A DNA stretch of 21,203 bases, from contig DATHDP010000024.1 in the NCBI GenBank assembly GCA_035318985.1, forward strand, positions 1 to 21,203, written 5' to 3'. Numbering within the stretch: position 1 is the stretch's first letter; each line of letters starts with the position of its first letter. Positions 13,751-20,795 of the stretch are shown here, piece after piece. This stretch comes from VBAS01 sp035318985 (GTDB lineage: Bacteria; Bacteroidota; Bacteroidia; Chitinophagales; Chitinophagaceae). The translations under genes and the position numbers were made by a program. A model generated the notes under the pieces. That model had not been told where the DNA came from and made no database searches. It saw only the letters and a list, made by a program, of their open reading frames with translations.

Positions 13751-14647
13751 CTATTTCGCTGGCGGTTCCCATTTATCTTTTGGTTCAAAATACCTCCAGA
13801 GCATCAATGAAATTTTTCTTGCCATTGTCCATGCTTCATTATTGTGTGTCCATTGCATGTCTTTATTATTCTTTGTAAAAATGCAAAAGATATAAGGGTT
13901 ATCCGGAGCGTTTACTAACAATACTTCGCTACGGACGGCATTTACACATCCGTTCTTGCTGAATACTTCAATGTAAGGTGGTACTTGTGAGATCGCTTCA
14001 TTCAGATCCCAATAGTTTCTTCCAAGAGACCGCATCATACGATCGCAGGCTGCAGCAGAAAAAATTTCATTACGATAAATTTTTTCAAAGATGATCCCCA
14101 TCTCCTTTGGAGTTGTTTGTCCCCAACCATACTGTGTTCTGTTATCTTCTCTTCCCGGAGTTCTTGAATTTACTCTTGTATAAATCAGTCCGAGACTATC
14201 GAGTATCTCATTTATTCTTGTTCCTTTCCCTGCAAGGCTTTGTAGCCATAAGCTTGCCGTGTTATCGCTTGTTGTAAGCATTAGCATCATTACTTTCTTA
14301 AGTAATATTTTTTCATCGTTTTTAAATGAGCCCAGAATATCTTCTCCTTCATATAATAAGGAATCTTTGTAAACCAATGTTGAATCATAAGCCAATTCTC
14401 CTTTTTGAATTTTGTCCATAATGCTCAATAGTATGGGCACCTTTACAATGCTGGCAGTTGGGAAAACAGTATCAGCATTTATTGAAACCGTTTTTCCTGT
14501 ACGAAGATTCTTTACATAAATACCGATATCACCATTGAATCCTTGAATTGCTTCTTCAAGTTTATTTTGAAGCTTGCTATCAATTTTTTGGGCAAATAAA
14601 ACTGCGATGCTATGAAGACACAGAAATAATAAAAACAGTTTTTTCAT
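13751..14647 (-). CDS. Exported class A beta-lactamase-like serine hydrolase
   Basis: 298 residues with a signal peptide (1-20, ending LFAQ). It has the serine penicillin-recognising fold motifs: SxxK as Ser66-Ile-Val-Lys69 (PTASIVKVP), SDN at 127-129 (TTSDNTA), an omega-loop segment with Glu167 in REDN followed by QTTPKEM, and KNG at 231-233 where class A enzymes have K(T/S)G. It lies two bases after the M20 amidohydrolase gene and is surely cotranscribed with it. It could be a chromosomal beta-lactamase, a cell-wall hydrolase or an esterase. The changed third motif and incomplete ExxLN make resistance activity uncertain. Confidence 0.82.
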   Translation of the reverse strand: MKKLFLLFLCLHSIAVLFAQKIDSKLQNKLEEAIQGFNGDIGIYVKNLRTGKTVSINADTVFPTASIVKVPILLSIMDKIQKGELAYDSTLVYKDSLLYEGEDILGSFKNDEKILLKKVMMLMLTTSDNTASLWLQSLAGKGTRINEILDSLGLIYTRVNSRTPGREDNRTQYGWGQTTPKEMGIIFEKIYRNEIFSAAACDRMMRSLGRNYWDLNEAISQVPPYIEVFSKNGCVNAVRSEVLLVNAPDNPYIFCIFTKNNKDMQWTHNNEAWTMARKISLMLWRYFEPKDKWEPPAK

Positions 14648-14649
14648 TC

Positions 14650-16023
14650 TTAAAATGACTTCTTTGTTTGGGAAGATTGATTAGTGGTTGACGGCATATT
14701 CATATAATCAAATACAATATTGCAGAATGCTTTGATCCCTGTCTTCATACCAGATTCATCAATAAAGAAATCAGCAGTGTGATGTGCAGGTGCTTTTTGT
14801 GGATCATTTCCCTTTGGCATTCCGCCAAGATTTAAAAACACAGAGGGAGCTTTTAATCCATAATAAGAAAAATCTTCTGATCCTGTTACCCAGTTTCTTT
14901 CAATTACATTTTCTTTTGATGCGGATTTTTCAAGTGATGGAATGATTTTCTTAAGCAGTTCCGGGTCATTATAAGTAACCAATGTTTTTTCATCAATAGT
15001 TATTTCAGCTGTTGCGCCATTTGCCTCTGCTATATTAGTCGCAACTCTTTTGAGCCTTTCATGAACGTCTAGTCGCATTTTACTATCGAGAGTCCGGATA
15101 GTACCATACATGATGCTTTCTTCGGGCATGATATTATTTCTTATGCCGCTCTCTATTCTACCAACAGTTATTACAACTGGTGCTTTTGTTAAATCGGATT
15201 GACGGCTGACAATATTTTGTATTCCTTGAATAATTTGTGCAGAAACAACAATTGGATCAATTCCATGCCAGGGTTGTGAACCGTGGCTTCCTTTTCCTTT
15301 TACCTTAATAACAAACCAATCAGATGAGGCCATAAAGGCTCCTGATTTGTATTCAATTTTACCCACTTCAATATCTGATTCAATGTGAAAGCCAACCATT
15401 GCATCGACTTTAGGATCTTCCATTATGCCTTCTTTGATCATTAATGGCGCACCGCCTTCTTCACCCTCAGGCGGACCTTCTTCTGCTGGCTGAAAAATAA
15501 ACTTTACGGTACCTTTCAATTCATTTTTCATACCAGCTAGAATTTCTGCAACACTCATCAACATTGCAACGTGTGTATCATGTCCGCAAGCATGCATCAC
15601 TCCTACTTCTTTTCCATTGTAAGTCGATTTTACTTTTGATGCAAATGGCAGATCAACTCTTTCAACTATAGGCAATCCATCCATATCGGCCCTAAGCGCA
15701 ATACAGGGGCCCGGTTTGGTTCCTTTAAGAATTCCAACTACACCCGTTTTTCCGACTCCTTCTTTTACCTCTATTCCGAGGGAACGAAGATGATCAGCAA
15801 TTAGCTTAGCTGTTCTGTGTTCATTGTTTCCTAATTCGGGATGTTCATGAATATCTCTTCGCCAGGCAATGGATTTCGATTCTATTTTATCTGCAGCGGC
15901 GTTGATCTTACTTGTTTGATCAATACTCGATTTTTTACTTGTTTGATCAATACTCGATTTTTTTTGTGCGCAAAGAAAAAGAGAAGAAGAAACAAATAGT
16001 AAAGTCAAAAAGAGTAGTTTCAT
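14650..16023 (-). CDS. Exported M20-family amidohydrolase (N-acyl-amino-acid hydrolase/carboxypeptidase type)
   Basis: 457 residues with a signal peptide (1-20, ending CAQ; not a lipobox). The family removes acyl groups from amino acids or cleaves small peptides with two metal ions. Visible are RRDIHEHPELG (55-65), ALRADMDGLP, the ligand motif HACGHDTH (Cys146, His148), PAEEG (Glu181/182), GFHIESD (His213) and C-terminal APAHHTADFF. The dimerisation/lid domain lies in the middle (KGKGSHGSQPWHGIDP). A nine-residue segment, KSSIDQTSK, occurs twice in tandem just after the signal peptide (22-30, 31-39), from a perfect 27-bp duplication. It is first in a two-gene transcript with the serine hydrolase and divergent from chrA. 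Confidence 0.93.
   Translation of the reverse strand: MKLLFLTLLFVSSSLFLCAQKKSSIDQTSKKSSIDQTSKINAAADKIESKSIAWRRDIHEHPELGNNEHRTAKLIADHLRSLGIEVKEGVGKTGVVGILKGTKPGPCIALRADMDGLPIVERVDLPFASKVKSTYNGKEVGVMHACGHDTHVAMLMSVAEILAGMKNELKGTVKFIFQPAEEGPPEGEEGGAPLMIKEGIMEDPKVDAMVGFHIESDIEVGKIEYKSGAFMASSDWFVIKVKGKGSHGSQPWHGIDPIVVSAQIIQGIQNIVSRQSDLTKAPVVITVGRIESGIRNNIMPEESIMYGTIRTLDSKMRLDVHERLKRVATNIAEANGATAEITIDEKTLVTYNDPELLKKIIPSLEKSASKENVIERNWVTGSEDFSYYGLKAPSVFLNLGGMPKGNDPQKAPAHHTADFFIDESGMKTGIKAFCNIVFDYMNMPSTTNQSSQTKKSF
15910..15963. repeat. Perfect 27-bp tandem duplication in the M20 gene
   Basis: Bases 15910-15936 and 15937-15963 are identical. The unit is a multiple of three, so the frame is kept and nine residues are duplicated in the mature N-terminus, before the catalytic domain. 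Confidence 0.95.
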
Positions 16024-16038
16024 GATGCAAAAATTTCA

Positions 16039-16068
16039 TGAATGTAATGGAAATAATTTTTCATCAAA
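16039..16068 (-). promoter_or_regulatory. Candidate promoter of the M20/serine hydrolase transcript
   Basis: On the minus strand TTTG (complement of 16065-16068), an 18-base spacer and TACATTCA (complement of 16039-16046) fit the -33/-7 pattern with 6 of 8 matches in the -7. It ends 15 bases before the ATG. Confidence 0.35.
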
Positions 16069-16077
16069 GCATATTAA

Positions 16078-16105
16078 TTGCTTCATATAATTTTTTTTAT
16101 TTTTA
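16078..16105 (+). promoter_or_regulatory. Candidate promoter of chrA
   Basis: TTG (16078-16080), a 17-base spacer and TATTTTTA (16098-16105) resemble the -33/-7 pattern, with 7 of 8 matches in the -7. The ATG follows 7 bases later. The spacing is shorter than usual. Confidence 0.3.
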
Positions 16106-16112
16106 GTCAACC

Positions 16113-17372
16113 ATGCTGCTGCGCCATGTTCCATTTTTAAAAGCCGTTTTCATCCATAGCTTTACTGCTTTTGGTGGTCCGCAAGCACATATTGGAATGA
16201 TGTTAAAAACATTTGTGCATCGTACACCATATGTAACCGAACAAGAATTGATGGAGTACACTGCTTTTTGTCAACTTCTTCCCGGTGCATCGTCTACTCA
16301 AACACTTACATTAATTGGCTATAAAAGAGGAGGAGTCGTTCTTGCAGTTCTTACTTTAATAATCTGGATCTTGCCGGCAAGTATTTTAATGGGAGCACTT
16401 TCTTTTCTTTTACATTATATAGACAAGAGAGCATTAAATAATGTAGACATTTTCAAATTCATTCCTCCAATGGCTGTTGGTTTTCTTGTGTATGCCACAG
16501 TAACGGCATTCAATATTTCTATTAAAAATACTATTACATGGATCATAATGGGTTTTTGCGCTGTAGCAACATTTCTTTTATTCAAACAACCATGGATATT
16601 TCCGTCGCTGATTTTATTAGGGGGAATAACAACTAATCTTAGTCGCAAACGTATTCCTCAAATAGAACAAAAGCCAAGGAAAATTAAATGGTGGAATTTC
16701 TGGTTGTTTGGAATAATATTTATGACTGCAGGATTTTTTAGTGAAGTAGCCAGGAAAGATAATTGGCCAAACCGAACCCCAATTAATCTTTTTGAAAATA
16801 CATATCGAATGGGTAGCCTGGTATTTGGCGGTGGGCAAGTATTAATGCCAATGATGTATGAACAATTTTGTGTTCGCCCTGATGCGATAAAAGAAAAAGA
16901 TCCTGAAGTAGTGAGAATAGATAAGAATGATATGTATACGGGTATGGGCATTGTAAGAGCCTTCCCCGGGCCAGTGTTTTCAATTGCATCTTTTACAGGA
17001 GGAATGGCTTTGAAAGATTATGGAAAAACTCCCGAAGAAAAAAGTATTATGCAAGTGCTGGGATGCGTAATTGGAACTGTTGCAATTTTTTTACCAAGTG
17101 CATTGCTGGTTTTGTTCTTTTTCCCAATTTGGCATAATCTAAGAAAATACGCGGCCGTTTATCGATCGCTGGAAGGTATTAATGCAGTTGTTGTTGGGAT
17201 AATGATCGCTTCTACATTTTATTTAATGAAAGACATTTCGCTATTAGATGTTAGACTTGGAAGCTTGATAAATGCGATCGTCATTGCGGGAACATTTACT
17301 TTATTACAGTATACAAAAATTCCGCCTCCATTTGTGGTTATTGCCTGCGTACTTCTTGGATATATATTTTAA
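16113..17372 (+). CDS. chrA: Chromate transporter ChrA family protein
   Basis: 419 residues, the two-domain (long) form of the CHR family, which exports chromate from the cytoplasm. The first half has the signature FTAFGGPQAHIGMM near residues 18-31 and the segment FCQLLPGASSTQ. The second half repeats the design with SLVFGGGQVLMPMM and GIVRAFPGPVFSIASFTGG. About ten hydrophobic helices are visible. A charged stretch near the middle (SRKRIPQIEQKPRKIKW) joins the halves. The gene is divergent from the M20 gene and its stop overlaps that of nadD by four bases. The substrate in this organism may be another oxyanion; nothing nearby suggests a chromate-resistance operon. Confidence 0.92.
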   Translation: MLLRHVPFLKAVFIHSFTAFGGPQAHIGMMLKTFVHRTPYVTEQELMEYTAFCQLLPGASSTQTLTLIGYKRGGVVLAVLTLIIWILPASILMGALSFLLHYIDKRALNNVDIFKFIPPMAVGFLVYATVTAFNISIKNTITWIIMGFCAVATFLLFKQPWIFPSLILLGGITTNLSRKRIPQIEQKPRKIKWWNFWLFGIIFMTAGFFSEVARKDNWPNRTPINLFENTYRMGSLVFGGGQVLMPMMYEQFCVRPDAIKEKDPEVVRIDKNDMYTGMGIVRAFPGPVFSIASFTGGMALKDYGKTPEEKSIMQVLGCVIGTVAIFLPSALLVLFFFPIWHNLRKYAAVYRSLEGINAVVVGIMIASTFYLMKDISLLDVRLGSLINAIVIAGTFTLLQYTKIPPPFVVIACVLLGYIF

Positions 17373-17947
17373 TCCTTTTGCTTATAAAATTTTCGGGATT
17401 CAATTTCTTCTCTCACAATTTCTGGAACAAGATATCGTATCGATTTTGCTGATCTCATATGTTCTCTAATTTGCGATGCCGAGATCTGAATTATAGGAGC
17501 ACTAAGAATTACAGCTTCTTTATCAAAAGCTTTTTTAATATCATACCCCTCTCTTTTATAAACATACACGGGGTAATTATTAATTATCGTTTCATAATTT
17601 TTCCATTTATCAAGATTTTGATAGCTATCACTTCCCATTATTATGGAGAATTGATGTTCGGGATATTTTTCGGACAAAAACGCTAATGTATTTGAAGTGT
17701 ACGACGGCTTGGGAAGATTGAATTCTATATCAGAACATTTAAGTCGGTTATCATCTTGCGTTGCAAGGCGCACTAAATGCAATCGATCGAATTCGTTTAA
17801 TAATGTTTTACTCTCTTTAAGCGGGTTTTGTGGTGAAACTATAAACCAGATCTTATTTATAGGTGTTTCATTCAAAACATGGTTAGCAATGATAAGGTGG
17901 CCAATGTGAATGGGATTAAATGAACCGAAGTAAAGACCGATATTCAT
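17369..17947 (-). CDS. nadD: Nicotinate-nucleotide adenylyltransferase NadD
   Basis: 192 residues, normal length. NadD joins nicotinate mononucleotide and ATP to give deamido-NAD in NAD synthesis. The nucleotidyltransferase signature GSFNPIHIGHL (residues 8-18) is at the N-terminus. It is followed by VSPQNPLKE, PSYTSNTLAFL, IIMGSDSYQNLDKWKNY and the C-terminal ISASQIREH motif, all typical of NadD. It begins 15 bases after feoA in the same direction, so both are probably on one mRNA. Its end overlaps the convergent chrA gene by four bases. Confidence 0.96.
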   Translation of the reverse strand: MNIGLYFGSFNPIHIGHLIIANHVLNETPINKIWFIVSPQNPLKESKTLLNEFDRLHLVRLATQDDNRLKCSDIEFNLPKPSYTSNTLAFLSEKYPEHQFSIIMGSDSYQNLDKWKNYETIINNYPVYVYKREGYDIKKAFDKEAVILSAPIIQISASQIREHMRSAKSIRYLVPEIVREEIESRKFYKQKD

Positions 17948-17962
17948 TTAAATTATTGATAA

Positions 17963-18187
17963 TCAATTAATTAATTCTACTTGAATGTGTTCTGCCTCAT
18001 TTAATCTAAGGCTGAGAGAGTATCCAGATATCTTGATAGAAATTGGATCTCCCAATGGAGCAACCTGTTCTAGGAAAATTCTTTCCCCTGGAACACATCC
18101 CATTTCCATAAGTTTCAGGAATATATCATTGCTATCAAATTCACTAATGATTGCTTCCTGTCCCGGCTTTAAATCTGATAATTTCAT
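17963..18187 (-). CDS. feoA: FeoA ferrous iron transport accessory protein
   Basis: 74 residues, an SH3-like small cytoplasmic protein that supports FeoB. Typical features are MKLSDLKPGQEAIISEF at the start, the LKLMEMGCVPGERIFLEQVAP centre and the SGYSLSLRLNEAEHI end. It is the first gene of a minus-strand pair with nadD rather than being next to feoB. A perfect TAGCTTTG -7 element lies 16 bases upstream. Related FeoA-like domains occur in DtxR-type regulators, but this protein is a stand-alone domain. Confidence 0.92.
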   Translation of the reverse strand: MKLSDLKPGQEAIISEFDSNDIFLKLMEMGCVPGERIFLEQVAPLGDPISIKISGYSLSLRLNEAEHIQVELIN

Positions 18188-18203
18188 ACTAATAGAATGG
18201 TTA

Positions 18204-18211
18204 CAAAGCTA
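18204..18211 (-). promoter_or_regulatory. -7 promoter element of feoA-nadD
   Basis: Read on the minus strand, TAGCTTTG matches TANNTTTG perfectly, 16 bases before the feoA ATG. A -33 element is not clear. It lies 12 bases from the opposing ybeY -7 element, so the two promoters could interfere. Confidence 0.5.
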
Positions 18212-18223
18212 AATTCACTGAAT

Positions 18224-18231
18224 TACATTTG
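18224..18231 (+). promoter_or_regulatory. -7 promoter element of ybeY
   Basis: TACATTTG matches TANNTTTG perfectly and ends 18 bases before the ybeY ATG at 18250. It covers the upstream TTG at 18229, which argues against that codon as the start. Confidence 0.5.
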
Positions 18232-18249
18232 CTTACGAATTCTGAAATA

Positions 18250-18693
18250 ATGGCTACCTCAAAAAAAACAAAAGTTCATTTCTTTTCACATGATATTCCA
18301 ACGAGATTAAAAAATACAACTAAACTTAAGCAGTTCATTGAGTCAGTTTTTAAAAAGGAATTACAAAGCCTTGACTCTATCAACTATATCTTTTGTAGTG
18401 ATAAGGCGATTCTGAAGATCAATAAAAAATACCTTAATCACGATTTTTATACCGACGTAATCACTTTTGATCTTTCCTCAAATAATAAGGCCATATCCGC
18501 GGAAGTGTACATAAGTATTGAACGAATAAGGGATAACGCAAAAAAATTGGGACTCACTATAAAATCGGAGCTCCATCGAGTGCTATTTCATGCCGCCCTT
18601 CATCTTTGTGGTTACAAAGACAAGAAAAAAAAGGATCAAGAAATAATGAGAATAAAGGAGAACGAGCTGCTCGCTAAGTATTTTATTAAATAG
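18250..18693 (+). CDS. ybeY: rRNA maturation endoribonuclease YbeY
   Basis: 147 residues from the ATG at 18250. YbeY is a zinc-dependent RNase used in 16S rRNA maturation and ribosome quality control. The central stretch LNHDFYTDVITFDLS matches the family. The zinc motif is HAALHLCGYKDKKKKD: the usual third ligand His (in GYDH) is replaced by Asp after Lys. This GYKDK form is what I expect in Bacteroidota and is not a defect. mnmG follows after 98 bases on the same strand, a common arrangement in this phylum. Confidence 0.94.
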   Translation: MATSKKTKVHFFSHDIPTRLKNTTKLKQFIESVFKKELQSLDSINYIFCSDKAILKINKKYLNHDFYTDVITFDLSSNNKAISAEVYISIERIRDNAKKLGLTIKSELHRVLFHAALHLCGYKDKKKKDQEIMRIKENELLAKYFIK

Positions 18694-18696
18694 CCA

Positions 18697-18712
18697 GGTT
18701 TCACGGGAAACG
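18697..18712. promoter_or_regulatory. parS-like site 1 (imperfect)
   Basis: GGTTTCACGGGAAACG matches the bacterial parS consensus TGTTTCACGTGAAACA at 13 of 16 positions. One mismatch breaks the central CACGTG; the other two are the terminal bases. Confidence 0.45.
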
Positions 18713-18720
18713 CTGTCTAC

Positions 18721-18736
18721 TGTTCCACGTGAAATA
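18721..18736. promoter_or_regulatory. parS-like site 2, likely ParB binding site
   Basis: TGTTCCACGTGAAATA matches the parS consensus TGTTTCACGTGAAACA at 14 of 16 positions with the central CACGTG intact. It lies just upstream of mnmG (gidA), a gene often found close to the origin and parAB. Site 1 is exactly 24 bases upstream. Confidence 0.65.
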
Positions 18737-18777
18737 ATAAGATTCTCATCTGTTCCAAATGGGCTTCAAAATCGCCT

Positions 18778-18785
18778 TACCTTTG
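18778..18785 (+). promoter_or_regulatory. -7 promoter element of mnmG
   Basis: TACCTTTG matches TANNTTTG perfectly and ends six bases before the ATG at 18792. A weak upstream TGTTCC (18751-18756) lies 21 bases away. Transcripts from here would be leaderless or nearly so and could only use the 18792 start. Confidence 0.5.
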
Positions 18786-18791
18786 CGACCC

Positions 18792-20654
18792 ATGTTTCAA
18801 AAATATGATGTGATAGTTGTTGGGGCAGGCCACGCTGGTTGTGAAGCTGCTGCTGCTGCTGCAAATCTTGGTTCAAAGACTCTTTTGATAACCATGAATA
18901 TGCAGACTATTGCTCAAATGAGTTGTAACCCTGCCATGGGTGGAATTGCAAAGGGGCAAATTGTAAAAGAAATTGATGCGTTAGGCGGATACTCTGGAAT
19001 TGTAACCGACCTCTCAATGATTCAATTTCGGATGCTTAACAGATCTAAGGGGCCAGCAATGTGGAGCCCCAGAGCTCAAAATGATAGGATGCTTTTTGCA
19101 GCTAAGTGGAGAGAGATGCTTGAAAAAACTATTAACCTCGACTTTTATCAGGACACCGTAGTTGGTTTATTAGTTAACTCTAATAAAGCCATTGGAGTAA
19201 AGACAGGCTTGGGTCATGATATATACGCTGATTCTATAGTACTGACCAACGGAACTTTTCTAAATGGGAAAGTGCATATAGGAGATAAGAATTTTGGAGG
19301 AGGTCGTATATCAGAGAAAGCTGCCTTTGGAATAACCGAGCAATTGGTTTCTCTTGGCTTCGAAAGCGATCGGCTGAAAACAGGTACACCTCCAAGAGTT
19401 GATGGAAGAAGTTTGAATTATGCAAAAATGGAGGAGCAGCCAGGAGATGACAATGTTGTTGGATTTTCATTTCTTGATACAGAAAAACCCAAGAAGCAAC
19501 TGAGTTGTTGGATCACCTATACTGATAAAAGGGTTCACGATATTTTAAAAACCGGTTTTGATAGAAGCCCTATGTTTAGCGGCAGGATTGAAGGGATAGG
19601 ACCCAGGTATTGTCCATCCATAGAAGATAAAATAAATCGATTTGCTGAAAGGGAAAGACATCAGCTCTTTGTTGAACCTGAAGGATGGAATACAGTAGAA
19701 GTATATATCAACGGGTTCTCTACATCATTACCAGAAGAAGTACAATACGAAGCACTTCGTAGTATTGTTGGTTTTGAAAATGCTAAAATGTTCCGACCCG
19801 GTTATGCAATAGAGTATGACTACTTCCCTCCGACACAATTAAAATATTCCCTTGAAACAAAACTTATTGAAGGATTATTTTTTGCGGGCCAGATAAATGG
19901 AACTACCGGATACGAAGAGGCCGCTTGCCAGGGTTTGATGGCAGGAATAAATGCTCATCAGAAAACAAAAAACCTTGAACCTTTAATTCTGAAAAGAAGT
20001 GATGCCTACATTGGAGTACTGATTGATGATCTAATTAGTAAGGGCACTAATGAACCATACAGAATGTTTACTTCCCGAGCAGAATTCAGAACACTTTTAA
20101 GACAAGACAATGCTGATCTCCGATTAACAGAATTAAGTTACCGGCTTGGCTTGGCATCTCAAGAGAGAATGGAAAAAGTAAAAGAAAAAAGAGATGGCGT
20201 CGAAAAAATAAAGGCTATTCTAAATACTCTTTCAGTTACTCCGGATGATATCAATCCTTATTTTGAAAAAATATCGTCTTCGTTGATAACCGAAAAACAA
20301 AAGGCTTGTAATTTATTATTGCGTCCCGAAATTGAATTGAAAGATTTGATGGACAGCTTACCTGTATTGAAAAAAGAATTAAATGATTTTTCAAATGATG
20401 CTCTTGAGCAAGCCTCCATTCAAATCAAGTATGATGTTTATATAGAAAAAGAAAAGGAGCTTGTTGAAAGAATGAGTCAGCTTGAGAGCCTAATAATCCC
20501 TGAAACATTTGATTATAGAAAAATTTCTTCCCTCGGTAATGAAGCAAGAGAAAAGCTTTCAAAAATAAAACCCTCTACTCTTGGTCAGGCAAGTCGAATA
20601 TCTGGAATAAACCCGAGCGATGTTCAAATACTCATGGTTTATATGGGCAGATAA
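18792..20654 (+). CDS. mnmG: tRNA uridine-5-carboxymethylaminomethyl modification enzyme MnmG (GidA)
   Basis: 620 residues. With MnmE and FAD, MnmG adds the carboxymethylaminomethyl group to carbon 5 of wobble U34 in certain tRNAs. The start at 18792 gives MFQKYDVIVVGAGHAGCEAA, the normal N-terminus with the FAD-binding GAGHAG loop. The longer reading from 18759 adds eleven residues over the promoter. Further family segments are SCNPAMGGIAKGQIVKEIDA, FLNGKVHIG, GTPPRVDGRS, RPGYAIEYDYFPP, INGTTGYEEAACQG and the C-terminal DYRKISSLGNEAREKL...QASRISGI. The gene shares its target base, U34, with SelU at the other end of the window. Two parS-like sites lie just upstream. Confidence 0.98.
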   Translation: MFQKYDVIVVGAGHAGCEAAAAAANLGSKTLLITMNMQTIAQMSCNPAMGGIAKGQIVKEIDALGGYSGIVTDLSMIQFRMLNRSKGPAMWSPRAQNDRMLFAAKWREMLEKTINLDFYQDTVVGLLVNSNKAIGVKTGLGHDIYADSIVLTNGTFLNGKVHIGDKNFGGGRISEKAAFGITEQLVSLGFESDRLKTGTPPRVDGRSLNYAKMEEQPGDDNVVGFSFLDTEKPKKQLSCWITYTDKRVHDILKTGFDRSPMFSGRIEGIGPRYCPSIEDKINRFAERERHQLFVEPEGWNTVEVYINGFSTSLPEEVQYEALRSIVGFENAKMFRPGYAIEYDYFPPTQLKYSLETKLIEGLFFAGQINGTTGYEEAACQGLMAGINAHQKTKNLEPLILKRSDAYIGVLIDDLISKGTNEPYRMFTSRAEFRTLLRQDNADLRLTELSYRLGLASQERMEKVKEKRDGVEKIKAILNTLSVTPDDINPYFEKISSSLITEKQKACNLLLRPEIELKDLMDSLPVLKKELNDFSNDALEQASIQIKYDVYIEKEKELVERMSQLESLIIPETFDYRKISSLGNEAREKLSKIKPSTLGQASRISGINPSDVQILMVYMGR

Positions 20655-20795
20655 AAAATCCGTTCATTATTTCCTTCATTGGTGTTTTTCCTTATGACAC
20701 TAAGTTTTTCTAAAATCGGTGTCCTTTCTTTTATCTAAACTCTATATTGCTAACACTTTACTTTTATCCCTCACTTACAATAAAGAAATAATCTC

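Noticed and set aside
13671..13895. Plus-strand ORF across the feoB end
   Set aside because: It overlaps feoB in another frame and then the serine hydrolase in antisense; a shadow of both.
15910..15963. Start of a CRISPR array
   Set aside because: The copies are directly adjacent without spacers and lie inside a coding sequence; no cas gene is present.
18580..18640. Loss of the third zinc ligand in YbeY
   Set aside because: GYKDK in place of GYDH is the form I expect in Bacteroidota, so it is not evidence of inactivity.
20696..20723. Terminator hairpin after mnmG
   Set aside because: Only a 5-bp GACAC/GTGTC stem with an 18-base loop is found; too weak to call.
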